A stretch of 64,000 nucleotides of DNA from Bacillota bacterium (GCA_023402075.1 JAEXCS010000027.1:1-64000), one strand, 5' to 3'. Positions 23,233 to 33,169 are shown, counted from the stretch's first letter. Numbers and translations are program-made. The notes: generated from the letters alone by a model not told the origin.

Positions 23233-24240
23233 ATAGCCGCGCGTGGGGTCACCCAATAAAACATGGGTCACCGCACCTGCCAGACGACCGTCCTGCAAGA
23301 TGGGTGAGCCGCTCATCCCCTGCACAATACCGCCCGTTTTTTCCAGAAGCTCCGGGTCTGTCACCGTTATAAGCAGGTTTCGGCCTGCAGGGTCGGTGCT
23401 GAGAATTTTTGTGATTTCAATTTCGTATTCCTTTACGGTGTCTCCGTCCACATTTGCCAGAATCGTGGCTTTTCCGGTGTGAACCTGATCGTTCTCCGCA
23501 ACGGGAAGTGCTTTGTCTCCCAAACGTTCCATCAGCTCTTGATCCGTCAGGGTGCCAAATACGCCGTTCGCGGTGTTTGCGTAAAGATCGCCGGTGTCCA
23601 TTGTCATGTCAAAATTTCCCTTTAGCTCTCCCGCCGCGCCCGTCTCGCCCCGCTTCACCGTTTTCACGGTAGAGGGGAGAATGGAGCCGGAGGAAAAGGG
23701 CATCAGGGCGGATGTGTCTACGTCCGTAACACCGTGGCCCAGCGCGCCAAAGGTGTTGCTCTCGGGGTCGTAAAAGGTCATGGTACCGATTCCGGCCATG
23801 CTGTCACGAATCCATGCGCCGATGGCAAATTTTCCGTCCCCGTCGCTGTCATCGGCGGTGACGCTTAGATCCAACAGCTTACTTCCCCGGCGAACCTCCA
23901 GCTTCGCACTTTCTCCTGCTGCATCTTGCAGCAGGGCTTGAAACTGCTCCGTGGAGGTGATTTGGCTTCCGGCGCACTGGACGATTACGTCGCCTGCGTT
24001 AAGTCCGCAGGCTCTGGCGGGCGTGTTTCCCTCGGCCAGCTTTACCACCAGAACACCTCTTGAAAATAATTTGATACCCACAGTGTGTCCCACGGGGACC
24101 AACGTCCGAGCGGAGGAAAGGTCCGCCGCGGCCGCCGGGACTGTCAGCGCGGACGCCAGAAGCATAGCCGCCAGCCCCAGCGCCGCCCCGCCCGCGCGGC
24201 CGCTTTTTGAATTTTTTGCTTTCTCAGCCGTTTCATCCAT
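23197..24240 (-). CDS. spoIVB: SpoIVB serine peptidase
   Basis: SpoIVB is made in the forespore and cleaves SpoIVFA, triggering pro-sigma-K processing in the mother cell. The 347-residue protein has an N-terminal signal/anchor segment (about residues 17-38), a PDZ domain (about 70-130: LVVKLAEGNTPARACGLNAGDVIV) and an S55 peptidase domain. GALGHGVTD supplies the catalytic His and GMSGSPILQDG the catalytic Ser. ATG at 24240 follows AAAGGGGCG; longer frames upstream have no ribosome site. Its own terminator lies downstream. In this genome it is separated from spo0A by a chemoreceptor gene. Confidence 0.95.
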   Translation of the reverse strand: MDETAEKAKNSKSGRAGGAALGLAAMLLASALTVPAAAADLSSARTLVPVGHTVGIKLFSRGVLVVKLAEGNTPARACGLNAGDVIVQCAGSQITSTEQFQALLQDAAGESAKLEVRRGSKLLDLSVTADDSDGDGKFAIGAWIRDSMAGIGTMTFYDPESNTFGALGHGVTDVDTSALMPFSSGSILPSTVKTVKRGETGAAGELKGNFDMTMDTGDLYANTANGVFGTLTDQELMERLGDKALPVAENDQVHTGKATILANVDGDTVKEYEIEITKILSTDPAGRNLLITVTDPELLEKTGGIVQGMSGSPILQDGRLAGAVTHVLLGDPTRGYGLLIRNMLKNT

Positions 24241-24687
24241 TGAATCGCCCCTTTCTGAAAGCCCGACGTGGGCCGGGCCTTCAGAAAAGAAGCCGACGTT
24301 CTCTCTCTTTGTCTTTTTTCTTTTCGTCGGCAAGCTTACTGTTTGCAAACCGACAGATTTCTGCCGTTGAAAATACCGGCGGTGCTGCCATGGAAAGGAC
24401 TCCCTCCGCCCTGTGGCGGCGGCTTCTGAAATTATGCTCTGCAAAGTTATGTCTTTTCCCTAAAATCTGTAAATTTTTTATAGCACATAAGGACAAAAAA
24501 TTCGCCAAAAGGCCCATTAAGAGCCTTTTGGCAAATTTAAGTAAATTTCCGGTATGGAAATCCCGCATGGGTTTTTAAGCCCCACAGGGGTTGCACTCCG
24601 CACAAATTTTCGCTTTCGTCTATGACCCCGTCTTCCCCAACATGCTTGTCCGGGTAAGCGTCTGTCCGATCAGGAGGAAACAGACCA
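24241..24687. other. spoIVB leader and ftsZ downstream region
   Basis: No gene is supportable here. On the minus strand the spoIVB leader holds two stem-loops: GCCGACG/CGTCGGC around a 26-base purine-only loop (24291-24330), and TTCTGAA..GCCCG/CGGGC..TTCAGAA (24254-24287), which ends against the spoIVB ribosome site. The ftsZ terminator is at 24504-24532. Confidence 0.5.
24504..24532 (-). terminator. Terminator of the dcw cluster after ftsZ
   Basis: An inverted repeat GCCAAAAGG(C).. with an imperfect 10-bp stem is followed on the minus strand by GAATTTTTTG. It lies about 155 bases beyond the ftsZ stop. Confidence 0.75.
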
Positions 24688-25866
24688 TCAGTCGTCCCGC
24701 TTGTTGAAAATCTTAAAGATATCCTCGAAGGGGTCGTCTTCCGGCTCCTCGGGTTTGGGATCATCCACCGTGCTCAAAGGCTGAGGCGCCTCAGCCGTGA
24801 TCTGCTGCTCCGCAGGAGCCGCAGGCGCTTCCACCACGGGGGGCGCAAAGGAGGCTGCGGGCGGAACCGCACCGCTGGGTGCAGCCGGCCGCGCGGGGGA
24901 CTCAGCTGCAACCTTTTCAAATCCGGTGGCAATGACTGTCACTCGGATTTCATCTTCAAGATTCTCGTCAAACTGCGCACCGAAAATGGTGATTGCGTCC
25001 ATGTTGACAGCTTCCTGCACCAGCGTGGCAGCCTGCTCCACCTCTTCCAGCCCGATGTCCATAGAGCCGGTGACGTTGATGAGCACGCCGTGCGCCCCGG
25101 CGATAGAGGTCTCCAGCAGGGGGCTGGAGATTGCCATTCTGGCGGCCTCCTCGGCCTTGCCCTTTCCGGCGGCGCGACCAACGCCCATGTGCGCCAGACC
25201 CGCGCCCTTCATAATCGTGGTCACGTCGGCAAAGTCCAGATTGATAAATCCGGTGTCCCGAATCAAATCGGAGATGGACTGCACCGCTTGACGCAGCACA
25301 TCGTCCGCGATTTCAAAAGCGTTGGCAAATGTAATTTTCTGGTCGGTGGCGTGCTTAAGCCGCTCGTTGGGGATGATCACCAGAGAGTCCACCTTGTCCT
25401 TCAGCTCTGAAATACCCTTTTCCGCCTGCTGCATCCGGCGGCGGCCCTCAAAGCCAAAGGGCTTGGTCACCACCGCCACAGTAAGAATTTCCAATTCCTT
25501 GGCAATCTCTGCCACGATGGGCGCACCGCCGGTGCCGGTTCCACCGCCCATTCCGGCGGTGATGAACACCATGTCCGTGTCCTCCAGCGCCTTGGCAATC
25601 TGGCTGCGGCTCTCCTCGGCGGACTTGCGGCCCACCTCCGGGTCCGAGCCAGCACCCTGCCCATGAGTCAATTTTTCGCCGATCTGAATTTTATAGGTAG
25701 CGCTGGACACGTTCAGCGCCTGCTTGTCCGTATTGATAGCCACAAAGTCCACACCCTTGGTGCCGGAGCGAACCATGCGGTTGACCACATTATTTCCGCC
25801 GCCACCGACGCCGATCACCTTAATGTTCACAACGGCGTCCGGGCCGGTTTCCAATCCAAATGCCAT
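24688..25866 (-). CDS. ftsZ: Cell division GTPase FtsZ
   Basis: FtsZ polymerises into the cytokinetic ring. The 392-residue protein has the nucleotide-binding GGGGNNVVN near residue 21, the tubulin signature GGGTGTG at residues 107-113 and the T7-loop region (INLDFADVTTIMKGAG). A Pro/Ala-rich linker of about 60 residues leads to the conserved C-terminal peptide DDPFEDIFKIFNKRDD that binds membrane tethers. The ATG at 25866 follows GGAGG by 7 bases. It is the last gene of the dcw cluster and lacks a preceding ftsA, so SepF or another tether encoded elsewhere must attach it. Confidence 0.98.
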   Translation of the reverse strand: MAFGLETGPDAVVNIKVIGVGGGGNNVVNRMVRSGTKGVDFVAINTDKQALNVSSATYKIQIGEKLTHGQGAGSDPEVGRKSAEESRSQIAKALEDTDMVFITAGMGGGTGTGGAPIVAEIAKELEILTVAVVTKPFGFEGRRRMQQAEKGISELKDKVDSLVIIPNERLKHATDQKITFANAFEIADDVLRQAVQSISDLIRDTGFINLDFADVTTIMKGAGLAHMGVGRAAGKGKAEEAARMAISSPLLETSIAGAHGVLINVTGSMDIGLEEVEQAATLVQEAVNMDAITIFGAQFDENLEDEIRVTVIATGFEKVAAESPARPAAPSGAVPPAASFAPPVVEAPAAPAEQQITAEAPQPLSTVDDPKPEEPEDDPFEDIFKIFNKRDD

Positions 25867-26011
25867 AAAGCTGCCTCCTGCTGTCGTTCGTATCGGGAGG
25901 AATCTCCCCCTTGCTGTGTAAAATGGCACGCATAGCCCTATTCTTATTAATAATAAGACACTTTGCGCTCCGGGTCAAGTCTTCCCGCAGTTTTTCCAGC
26001 AGTTTTTCCAA

Positions 26012-26776
26012 TTAGTCCTTGATGAACACGTTTTGGCCGCTGTCACCCGTCATGCGGAGGACGCCTGTCTCGTTAGATTCAATTCTGCCGCTGTCAAGAA
26101 TTGCCCGAAGCGTACGGAGCTTATAGGCATAGTCCGCGCCATAGGGCAGCTCTACGCGGAACCGCTCCATATATTCCATGGTCAGCACAGCCGCGTCGTC
26201 CAGACGGATAGAGCCGACCTGAGAAATCATCTCCTGCTCGTCCAGCGCGCCCATCAGCGCCAGCAGGCTTTTCTGCTGCTCCGCGCGCTCGGTGGGCATC
26301 TGGATGAAGGTGGCCACGGCAGGGGAAAGCAGTTCGCAGCCCTCAATTTTCGCAAGGTCTGCGGCGGCATTCATGGCCCGCTGCTCCACAATTTTTCCCT
26401 CCGGGCTTACAAGCCACGCATAGCCCTCCTGCACCACCGCCAGCGCCGCGTCGCTCTCCGTCACGTCGATTGCCAGGGTATCCGGCAGGACCCGGTTAAT
26501 GCGCACCAGTGCGATATAGGGCAGCTTCCTCTGAAGGTCCTTTGCAATGGCGTATTTATTCAAAAGCAGCAAATTATCGCCTATTTGCAGACCCGAGGCC
26601 TCAATAATTTCCGCTTCGGAATAGAGGCTCTCTCCGGTGATGTCAATGGTATTCACCCGGAAAAACAGCGTCAGAGCCACCACAATCACAATGCAGATGG
26701 CCAAAACGGACAGCAGCTTATAGAGGAGTCCGAATCTCCCCCTTCGCTTCCTGTTGTGATTTCTTCGTTTGGCCAT
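26012..26776 (-). CDS. ftsQ: Cell division protein FtsQ/DivIB
   Basis: A bitopic divisome protein of 254 residues with a basic N-terminus, a transmembrane segment at about residues 19-40 and an external POTRA domain beginning at VNTIDITGESLYSEAEII. The β-domain follows. It forms the FtsQ-FtsL-FtsB type complex that controls septal peptidoglycan synthesis. It sits between murA and ftsZ as in many Firmicute dcw clusters. GGAGTACGGC precedes the ATG. Confidence 0.9.
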   Translation of the reverse strand: MAKRRNHNRKRRGRFGLLYKLLSVLAICIVIVVALTLFFRVNTIDITGESLYSEAEIIEASGLQIGDNLLLLNKYAIAKDLQRKLPYIALVRINRVLPDTLAIDVTESDAALAVVQEGYAWLVSPEGKIVEQRAMNAAADLAKIEGCELLSPAVATFIQMPTERAEQQKSLLALMGALDEQEMISQVGSIRLDDAAVLTMEYMERFRVELPYGADYAYKLRTLRAILDSGRIESNETGVLRMTGDSGQNVFIKD

Positions 26777-26797
26777 CTGCCGTACTCCAGTCTGTCT

Positions 26798-28066
26798 CTA
26801 TTCCGCGGCGCTTCCCTCGTCCCGGTGAATGTCGGCTCCCAGCTCCCCAAGCGTTTTGGCGAGGTCCTCGTAGCCCCGGTCAATGTGCTCCACGCCGGAT
26901 ACGGCGCTTTCGCCCTCCGCTCCCAGCGCGGCCACGCACAGCGCCGCCCCGCCCCGCAGATCTGTGGACTGCACGGAGGCACCGTGGAGCTTTTCCACGC
27001 CGTAGACCACCGCCACCCGTCCGGATACCCGGATATCTGCCCCCATGCGGGAAAGTTCATCGACATGGCGGAAGCGGCTTGTAAAAATGTTTTCCTCAAA
27101 TACCGTAGCGCCCCGGCTGCGAGCCAGTGCCGCCATCAAAACGGCCTGTGCGTCGGTGGGAAAGCCGGGATAGGGTGCGGTGTGAATGGGACGGATGCCC
27201 CGCAATTCGCGCCGCCTGCGCAGGGTAATTCCCTCCTCGTCCGCCGTCACGGTGCACCCCGCCTCCCGCAGCGCCGCCGTCACAGTGGACAAATGCCCTT
27301 CCTTCGCCCCCGTCAGATGCACCTCGCCCCCGGCGGCGGCCGCCGCGCAGAGATAAGTAGCTGCCGCAATACGATCGGGCATCACGGTATACGTACAGCC
27401 GGAAAGCTGCGCGCCGCCCTCTATCGTGACGGTGGAAGTGCCCGCGCCCGAAACCTTTGCCCCGCACGCACAGAGATAATCCTGCAAATCTTCGATCTCC
27501 GGCTCCCGTGCGGCATTGTAAATTGTGGTGACGCCGCTTCCTCCGCAGGCCGCCAGCATCAGATTTTCCGTGGCGCCAACGCTGGGCAGGCTGAGCACAA
27601 TTTCCCGCCCCACAAGGTGGGGTGCAGAGCAGCGGAGCCGCCCGCCGTCCTCCCGGATATCGGCTCCCAGCTCCCGGAGGCCCGCCAAATGTAAATCAAT
27701 GGGTCTTGGCCCCAGCTCGCACCCGCCGGGGTAGCTGAGATCCGCCTGGCCGCAGCGGGCCAGCACAGCCCCAAGGAAAATGGCGGAGGATCGCATCTCC
27801 CGCATCAGCGCGTCGGAGATATTGCAGCAATTCATGCCGATGGTGTTTACCGTCAGCGTATCCTCCTCCCAGCGGGCCTCGCAGCCAAGATGCCGGAGAA
27901 TGCGGACCGACGCGTCCACATCCCGCAGTCGGGGACAGCCTTTCAGCACCGTCTCCCCCCGGTTTAAAAGCGTGGCCGCCAGGATGGGCAGTGCGCTGTT
28001 TTTCGCGCCCTGCACCCGGACGGAGCCGGAAAGAGCGTTCCCGCCCTTTACCATGATCAGACTCAT
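26798..28066 (-). CDS. murA: UDP-N-acetylglucosamine 1-carboxyvinyltransferase
   Basis: MurA transfers enolpyruvate from PEP to UDP-GlcNAc, the first committed step of peptidoglycan synthesis. The protein has 422 residues. K23-N24 (QGAKNSALP) and the catalytic C116 in YPGGCELGPRP are present, so it should be fosfomycin-sensitive. The ATG at 28066 has GGAGGG 9 bases upstream; an earlier in-frame start has none. It lies between murG and ftsQ, where murB is often found instead or in addition. A second murA copy elsewhere is common in Firmicutes but not visible here. Confidence 0.96.
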   Translation of the reverse strand: MSLIMVKGGNALSGSVRVQGAKNSALPILAATLLNRGETVLKGCPRLRDVDASVRILRHLGCEARWEEDTLTVNTIGMNCCNISDALMREMRSSAIFLGAVLARCGQADLSYPGGCELGPRPIDLHLAGLRELGADIREDGGRLRCSAPHLVGREIVLSLPSVGATENLMLAACGGSGVTTIYNAAREPEIEDLQDYLCACGAKVSGAGTSTVTIEGGAQLSGCTYTVMPDRIAAATYLCAAAAAGGEVHLTGAKEGHLSTVTAALREAGCTVTADEEGITLRRRRELRGIRPIHTAPYPGFPTDAQAVLMAALARSRGATVFEENIFTSRFRHVDELSRMGADIRVSGRVAVVYGVEKLHGASVQSTDLRGGAALCVAALGAEGESAVSGVEHIDRGYEDLAKTLGELGADIHRDEGSAAE

Positions 28067-28132
28067 AATGCAATTCCCTCCGCATACAGAATGGTTCAAC
28101 AGTCCATCGTATGCATGGGGAGCCTGTGGGGG

Positions 28133-29263
28133 TTACAGCAGCTCCAGCACCGTCTGATAGATGCGTTCCGCCGCGTTGGGGATGCCAAGCTTTTCCATGG
28201 CGGCGGACATGGACGCGCGCCGCGCGTCGTCCCGAAGAATTTCGCAGGCTTTTTGAAAGAGGGCCTGCCCGGTTGCATCATCCTCCAAAAGAACACAGGC
28301 GCCGCCCGCCCGCTCCAAAACCCGGGCGTTTTTCTCCTGATGGTTGTTGGTCACATAGGGGGAAGGCACGATCAGCGCGGGAACGCCCAGTGCCGTCAGC
28401 TCGCTGATGGTGGACGCTCCCGCCCGGCACAGCACCAGATCCGCCGCCCGGAGCACCCGATCCATATCATAAATGTAGGGCCGCACTTCAAGAGACGGGT
28501 GCCGCTTAAGGTCCACCCCCCGTTCCTTCAGCGCCCGCAGCAGCGCATCGTATCCGCCGCCCGCCCCGTGAACGTGATGAAACGGCTCCTTTGCCGCTTC
28601 CATCGCCAAAAACGCAGCCATTTCCCCGTTCATTCCCGCCGCGCCCAGAGAACCCCAGAAGGAAACGATCAGGGGCCTTTTGTCATGAATCCCCAGCTCC
28701 TCCCGGGCCTGCTGCTTGGTGCGGGTAAAAAAATCGCCCCGCACCGGTGTACCAGTCACCGCCACCTTGTCCGGGTGGCGATACTGTCCCCGGCACTCCT
28801 CAAAGCCCACCATAATCCGGTCGGCGAAAGGCTCCAGCAGCCGGGTGGTCAGCCCGGGGACCATGTTGGACTCGTGGACAGCGGTGGGAATTCCCAGCTT
28901 TGCCGCCGCCTTCACCATGGGAAAACTTGCATAGCCCCCGGTGCCAATGACCACCTGAGGGCGAAATTCCCGCAGTATGCGCCGCGCCTCTCGGGGCGCC
29001 CGGAGATAGTTTCCCACGGAGATTAAATTGTGCCTGATCTCCGCCGGCTTCATCGAGCGGTGGAAGCTGGAGATGTGGACGGTGCGAAAGGCGAAGCCTG
29101 CCTTTGGAATCAAGTCTTTTTCAAGGCCTCGCTCCGCACCCACAAATAAGATCTCCGTATCCGGCTTCCGCGCCAGCATCAACTGCGCCAGAGCGACGGC
29201 GGGATTGACATGTCCCGCCGTTCCTCCGCAGGTAAAAATGACCCGTCCGGGCGCGTTGCCCAT
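28133..29263 (-). CDS. murG: Lipid II synthase MurG
   Basis: MurG adds GlcNAc to lipid I on the cytoplasmic face of the membrane. The 376-residue GT28 protein has the glycine-rich N-terminal loop CGGTAGHVNPA and a second Gly-rich stretch, IGTGGYASFP. The donor-site segment LCRAGASTISELTALGVPALIVPSPY lies in the C-terminal domain. The ATG at 29263 follows AAGGAAG; an in-frame start eight codons earlier lacks a site. It follows ftsW by about 35 bases in the dcw cluster. Confidence 0.97.
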   Translation of the reverse strand: MGNAPGRVIFTCGGTAGHVNPAVALAQLMLARKPDTEILFVGAERGLEKDLIPKAGFAFRTVHISSFHRSMKPAEIRHNLISVGNYLRAPREARRILREFRPQVVIGTGGYASFPMVKAAAKLGIPTAVHESNMVPGLTTRLLEPFADRIMVGFEECRGQYRHPDKVAVTGTPVRGDFFTRTKQQAREELGIHDKRPLIVSFWGSLGAAGMNGEMAAFLAMEAAKEPFHHVHGAGGGYDALLRALKERGVDLKRHPSLEVRPYIYDMDRVLRAADLVLCRAGASTISELTALGVPALIVPSPYVTNNHQEKNARVLERAGGACVLLEDDATGQALFQKACEILRDDARRASMSAAMEKLGIPNAAERIYQTVLELL

Positions 29264-29297
29264 TTTTAACACTTCCTTAAAATCCACGTGCCCCGCA

Positions 29298-30575
29298 TCA
29301 CATTTTCATCTGTCGGGACACGCTCAATACAATGCCCATTTCAAAGAGCTGAATGGTCAGCGCCGTCCCCCCATAGCTGAAAAAGGGGAGAGAGACGCCG
29401 GTGGTGGGCAGCAGCCCCGTCACCACCGCCATGTTCAAAAACGTCTGGAAGGCCAAAAGCGTGGTGACGCCCACCACCAGCAAACTTCCAAACCGATCCC
29501 GTGCATGAAGGCCAATCCAGTATCCCCGCAGAATCAGCGCCGCAAACAGCAGCATAATCACCGCCGCGCCAATCAGCCCCAGCTCCTCGCACACAATGGA
29601 AAACACAAAGTCGTTGTGCTCCTCCGGGAGATACATAAATTTTTGCCGGCTCTTACCAAGCCCCACGCCCAAAAGCCCCCCGGAGCCAATGGACAAAAGG
29701 CTTTGAGATAACTGATAGCCATCTCCCCGGGGGTCTATAAACGGGTTTTGCCACATGGCAATGCGGGACGCACCGTAGCCAATGATTCCCACCACGGCAT
29801 ACATTCCGGCTGCGGCCACGCCCAGCGCACCGCCTACCCAGCCCCAGCCGATGCCGCCCACCAGCATGATGGCGGCCCCCGCGCCTAAAATCAGCAGTGT
29901 TCCTGACAGGTGCGGCTCCAGCATCATCAGTGCCGCCAGCACTACCAGAATCATACCATAAGGCAGAATGCCGTACCGAAAGGTCTGCATCCGCTCCTTC
30001 TTTTTGGAAACGCTGTCGGAGAAATAGAGCACCACTGCCAGCTTTGCCACCTCAGAGGGCTGAAATTGCAGCGCCGTACCCCGGATTCCCAGCCAGCGTG
30101 TGGCACGGTTGACGGTTAGGGCAAAAGGGTTTCCCGGAATAATCACCAACACCAGCAGAATAATCGCCAGAAACATCAAAGGTTTAGCAAGGCCGCGGAA
30201 CCGCTGGTAGTTAATTTTACCCACAAACGCCATGGCCGCCACGCCCATAATGGCGAACACACCCTGCTTCGAGACGTAATAGGTCGGGTTGCCGCTTTCG
30301 TAATAGGCCCTTGGAAAGCTGGCGGAAAACAGCATAATCAGGCCGATGGCGGTCAGCAGCAGCACCAGAAGGCAAAACGGCAGGTCAATCGGCCCTCTGG
30401 CCAGTTCCCGGCTCTCCTGCTCCCGCAGCAGGCGCTCTTCCTTGGCCCGCTGACGGGCCAACAGCGTTTCCCGGCTGACAGCGGGGCGGCGGACGGAGCT
30501 GAAGCCCCGATCCCGATCCCGGTCCCCGCGGGGAGAGCGGGACCGCGCGTTGTTCGGTTTACGTTCCCGGATCAT
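29298..30575 (-). CDS. ftsW: SEDS peptidoglycan polymerase FtsW/SpoVE
   Basis: A polytopic membrane protein of 425 residues with about ten transmembrane segments. The N-terminus is a long, highly charged cytoplasmic extension of about 60 residues (Arg/Asp-rich). The SEDS hallmarks are present: TRWLGI, QPSEVAKLAVV, EPHLSGTLLI, LPEEHNDFVFSIVCEELG and LPFFSYGGTAL. SEDS proteins polymerise glycan strands together with a class B PBP, here encoded four genes upstream. Because sporulation genes are present, it could also serve as SpoVE in the cortex. GGGAGGG precedes the ATG. Confidence 0.94.
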   Translation of the reverse strand: MIRERKPNNARSRSPRGDRDRDRGFSSVRRPAVSRETLLARQRAKEERLLREQESRELARGPIDLPFCLLVLLLTAIGLIMLFSASFPRAYYESGNPTYYVSKQGVFAIMGVAAMAFVGKINYQRFRGLAKPLMFLAIILLVLVIIPGNPFALTVNRATRWLGIRGTALQFQPSEVAKLAVVLYFSDSVSKKKERMQTFRYGILPYGMILVVLAALMMLEPHLSGTLLILGAGAAIMLVGGIGWGWVGGALGVAAAGMYAVVGIIGYGASRIAMWQNPFIDPRGDGYQLSQSLLSIGSGGLLGVGLGKSRQKFMYLPEEHNDFVFSIVCEELGLIGAAVIMLLFAALILRGYWIGLHARDRFGSLLVVGVTTLLAFQTFLNMAVVTGLLPTTGVSLPFFSYGGTALTIQLFEMGIVLSVSRQMKM

Positions 30576-30608
30576 GGGCCACCCTCCCTTTCCCGTTTGG
30601 CGGACGCG

Positions 30609-31592
30609 TTAAATTCTCCCCTGAATGCCCAGCCACGCCACGATGCAGCCCCCAAGCGTGATGAGGGAGAACACCGTCACAAGCTTCGCCTCACTCCAGC
30701 CGCACAGCTCCAGATGGTGGTGCAGCGGCGCCATTTTGAAAAAGCGCTTGCCGTGGGTAGCCTTGAAATACACTACCTGAATAATAACCGACGCAGTCTC
30801 CGCAATGTAGATCAGCCCCACGGGAATCAGCACCAGCGGCATATCCATTGCAAACGCCAGCGCCGCCACCGCGCCGCCCAAAAACAGGCTGCCGGTGTCG
30901 CCCATAAACGTCTTTGCGGGGTGGCAGTTATAGACAAAAAACGCCGCCAGTCCCCCTGCCATGGCAGAGGATACCAAGCTCAGCCCCCCGAACACAGCGG
31001 AAGCGGCCCCGGCAAAAAACATCATCACCACAAAGGTGACGCCGGTGGCCAGCCCGTCGATTCCGTCGGTCAAATTCACGGCGTTGACGCAGCCCACGAT
31101 GACAAAGGCCGCAAAGGCCAGATACATCACCCAGTTCAGCTCCAGCGTCGTGTTTGCGAAGGGGATATATAAGCGGTTGCTCATAAGGCCCTCGTAGCGC
31201 ATGATGCTTAAAAACACCACCGCCGCCGCCAACTGCAAAATAAACTTCTGCCGGGCGGTAAGCCCCTCGTTCTGGTGCTGGCGCACCTTGCGGTAATCGT
31301 CCACAAAGCCGATCAGCCCAAACACCAGTGCAAACAGATAGACGTACAGATGGACAAATTCCCCCGCCAGCATCTGCCGCCAGCCAAGCGCCACCACAGT
31401 CACGCCCGTGCCGATGATAAACATGATGCCGCCCATGGTGGGTGTTCCGGCCTTTCCCGCATGCCATTTGGGGCCATCCTCCCGAATCTCCTGCCCGGCC
31501 TTCAGCTTCCTCAGCTCCGGAATCAGGAATTTTCCGATGACAAGCGTCACAAAAAAGCATACCGGCGCCGCCAGTAAATTCGCAATGTCCAT
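30609..31592 (-). CDS. mraY: Phospho-MurNAc-pentapeptide transferase
   Basis: MraY makes lipid I from UDP-MurNAc-pentapeptide and undecaprenyl phosphate. The 327-residue protein has ten transmembrane segments. The catalytic motifs are GFVDDYRK, NLTDGIDGLA, MGDTGSL and APLHHHLE. The ATG at 31592 follows AAGGGGT; the upstream in-frame extension of 35 codons is Arg-rich and has no site. In this cluster mraY directly follows murE; murF, which usually sits between, is absent. Confidence 0.97.
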   Translation of the reverse strand: MDIANLLAAPVCFFVTLVIGKFLIPELRKLKAGQEIREDGPKWHAGKAGTPTMGGIMFIIGTGVTVVALGWRQMLAGEFVHLYVYLFALVFGLIGFVDDYRKVRQHQNEGLTARQKFILQLAAAVVFLSIMRYEGLMSNRLYIPFANTTLELNWVMYLAFAAFVIVGCVNAVNLTDGIDGLATGVTFVVMMFFAGAASAVFGGLSLVSSAMAGGLAAFFVYNCHPAKTFMGDTGSLFLGGAVAALAFAMDMPLVLIPVGLIYIAETASVIIQVVYFKATHGKRFFKMAPLHHHLELCGWSEAKLVTVFSLITLGGCIVAWLGIQGRI

Positions 31593-31720
31593 ATGTCTAC
31601 CCCTTACCCGGCGGGGCCGGGCCCTTCCCTCATGCAGTCTCCGTATAAAACGCGCGTCTTCTCCCCATATGCGGAAGCTGTCCTTTAAACACAGCACGCG
31701 TCCTGTTTACAGGCGTCTTT

Positions 31721-33169
31721 TCAGCGCGCCCTTCCCAGATTCTCCGCCACAATCTCCCGTTCGTCCATGTGGCGCTTTTCGTGATTCACTTCCTGATACG
31801 TCTCGTGCCCCTTGCCGCACAGAACGATCACATCGTCCTCCCTTGCGTTGTCCATGGCAAAACGGATGGCCTCCACCCGGTCCTCCACCACGGCATAGGG
31901 CGTGGGCGTTCCCTCCAGCCCGGCAAGAATTTCGTCGATGATAACGGCGGGCCTTTCCGTGCGGGGATTGTCGGAGGTCACAATGACATAATCCGCAATC
32001 TCCGCGGCGATTTTTCCCATCTGAGGGCGCTTTGTCCGATCCCGGTCCCCGCCGCAGCCAAACACCGCCACGGTGCGCCCTTTGGCAAAGCCCTTCACGG
32101 CAGAAAGCACGTTTTTCAGGCCGTCGGGGCTGTGGGCATAGTCAATCAAAACCGTATAATCCCGCCCCGGCGTGGGGACCACTTCCACCCGGCCCTTCAC
32201 ATGAGGAACCCGGCGCAGCGCTTCCGCACTCTTTTCAAGAGGGACGCCCAGCTTCAGCGCCGCCGCTAATACATCCAGCGTATTATATACCATAAATTCG
32301 CCGGGAATGCCAACCCAAATTTTTATCCGCCCGTTTTTTGTCACGGCGGTGAAGGCAACATGGTCCGCTCCCAGCTCAATTTCCTCCGCCCGCAGGTCGG
32401 CTTCGGCCTCCACCGCATAGGCATATTTTTCGCAGGCAGCCCCTTGCAGCAGCCGCCCCGACCACGGATCGTCGGCATTGTAAATTCCTATGCCGCAGTT
32501 TTGAAACAGGATGGCCTTTGCGTCGCAGTAGTCCTCCATCGTCCCGTGGAAATCCAGATGGTCCTGCGTCAGGTTGGTGAACACGCCCACATCGTACCGG
32601 ATTCCGTGAACCCGGCCCTCGTACAGTGCGTGGGACGATGTTTCCATCACCACATGGGTACAGCCCGCGTCCAGCATCTGGCGGAACAGGCCGTGAAGCT
32701 CAAAGCTCTCCGGCGTGGTTCGCTCTGTGGGCAGGCTCTCCCCGCCGATCATATTCTGGTTGGTGCCGATCAGACCCACCTTCGCGCCCGCCTCCTGCTC
32801 CAAAATGGCCTTGAGGAGGTAGGTGGTGGTGGTTTTTCCGTTGGTGCCGGTAACGGCGGTCATCACCATTTGCTCTGCCGGATGACCAAACCAATTGGCC
32901 CCCAGAATAGCCAGCGCCCGCCGGGATTCCTTCACCAGTATGAACGGAATGTCCTCCGCCGGTTCTTTTTCGCAGACAACGCACACTGCGCCGGCTGCCT
33001 GCGCCTTGCCGATATAGGCGTGGCCGTCCATGGCATAGCCGCTGATGGCCACAAACAGGTCCCCCGGCTTCGTCTTTCGGGAGTCATAGCTGACCCCGGA
33101 AATCTCCATGTTCTCGTCTGCGTGAAGCTCCAGCACTTCCGCGCCGGCAAGCAATTCCTTTAATTTCAT
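31721..33169 (-). CDS. murE: UDP-MurNAc-tripeptide ligase, meso-DAP type
   Basis: MurE adds the third amino acid to the peptidoglycan stem peptide. The 482-residue Mur ligase has the ATP loop VTGTNGKTTTT (about residues 107-117) and the central ETSSHAL motif. The specificity signature DNPR near residue 400 indicates meso-diaminopimelate rather than lysine. The ATG at 33169 follows AAAGGGGCG by about 10 bases. It lies between the transpeptidase gene and mraY. Confidence 0.97.
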   Translation of the reverse strand: MKLKELLAGAEVLELHADENMEISGVSYDSRKTKPGDLFVAISGYAMDGHAYIGKAQAAGAVCVVCEKEPAEDIPFILVKESRRALAILGANWFGHPAEQMVMTAVTGTNGKTTTTYLLKAILEQEAGAKVGLIGTNQNMIGGESLPTERTTPESFELHGLFRQMLDAGCTHVVMETSSHALYEGRVHGIRYDVGVFTNLTQDHLDFHGTMEDYCDAKAILFQNCGIGIYNADDPWSGRLLQGAACEKYAYAVEAEADLRAEEIELGADHVAFTAVTKNGRIKIWVGIPGEFMVYNTLDVLAAALKLGVPLEKSAEALRRVPHVKGRVEVVPTPGRDYTVLIDYAHSPDGLKNVLSAVKGFAKGRTVAVFGCGGDRDRTKRPQMGKIAAEIADYVIVTSDNPRTERPAVIIDEILAGLEGTPTPYAVVEDRVEAIRFAMDNAREDDVIVLCGKGHETYQEVNHEKRHMDEREIVAENLGRAR

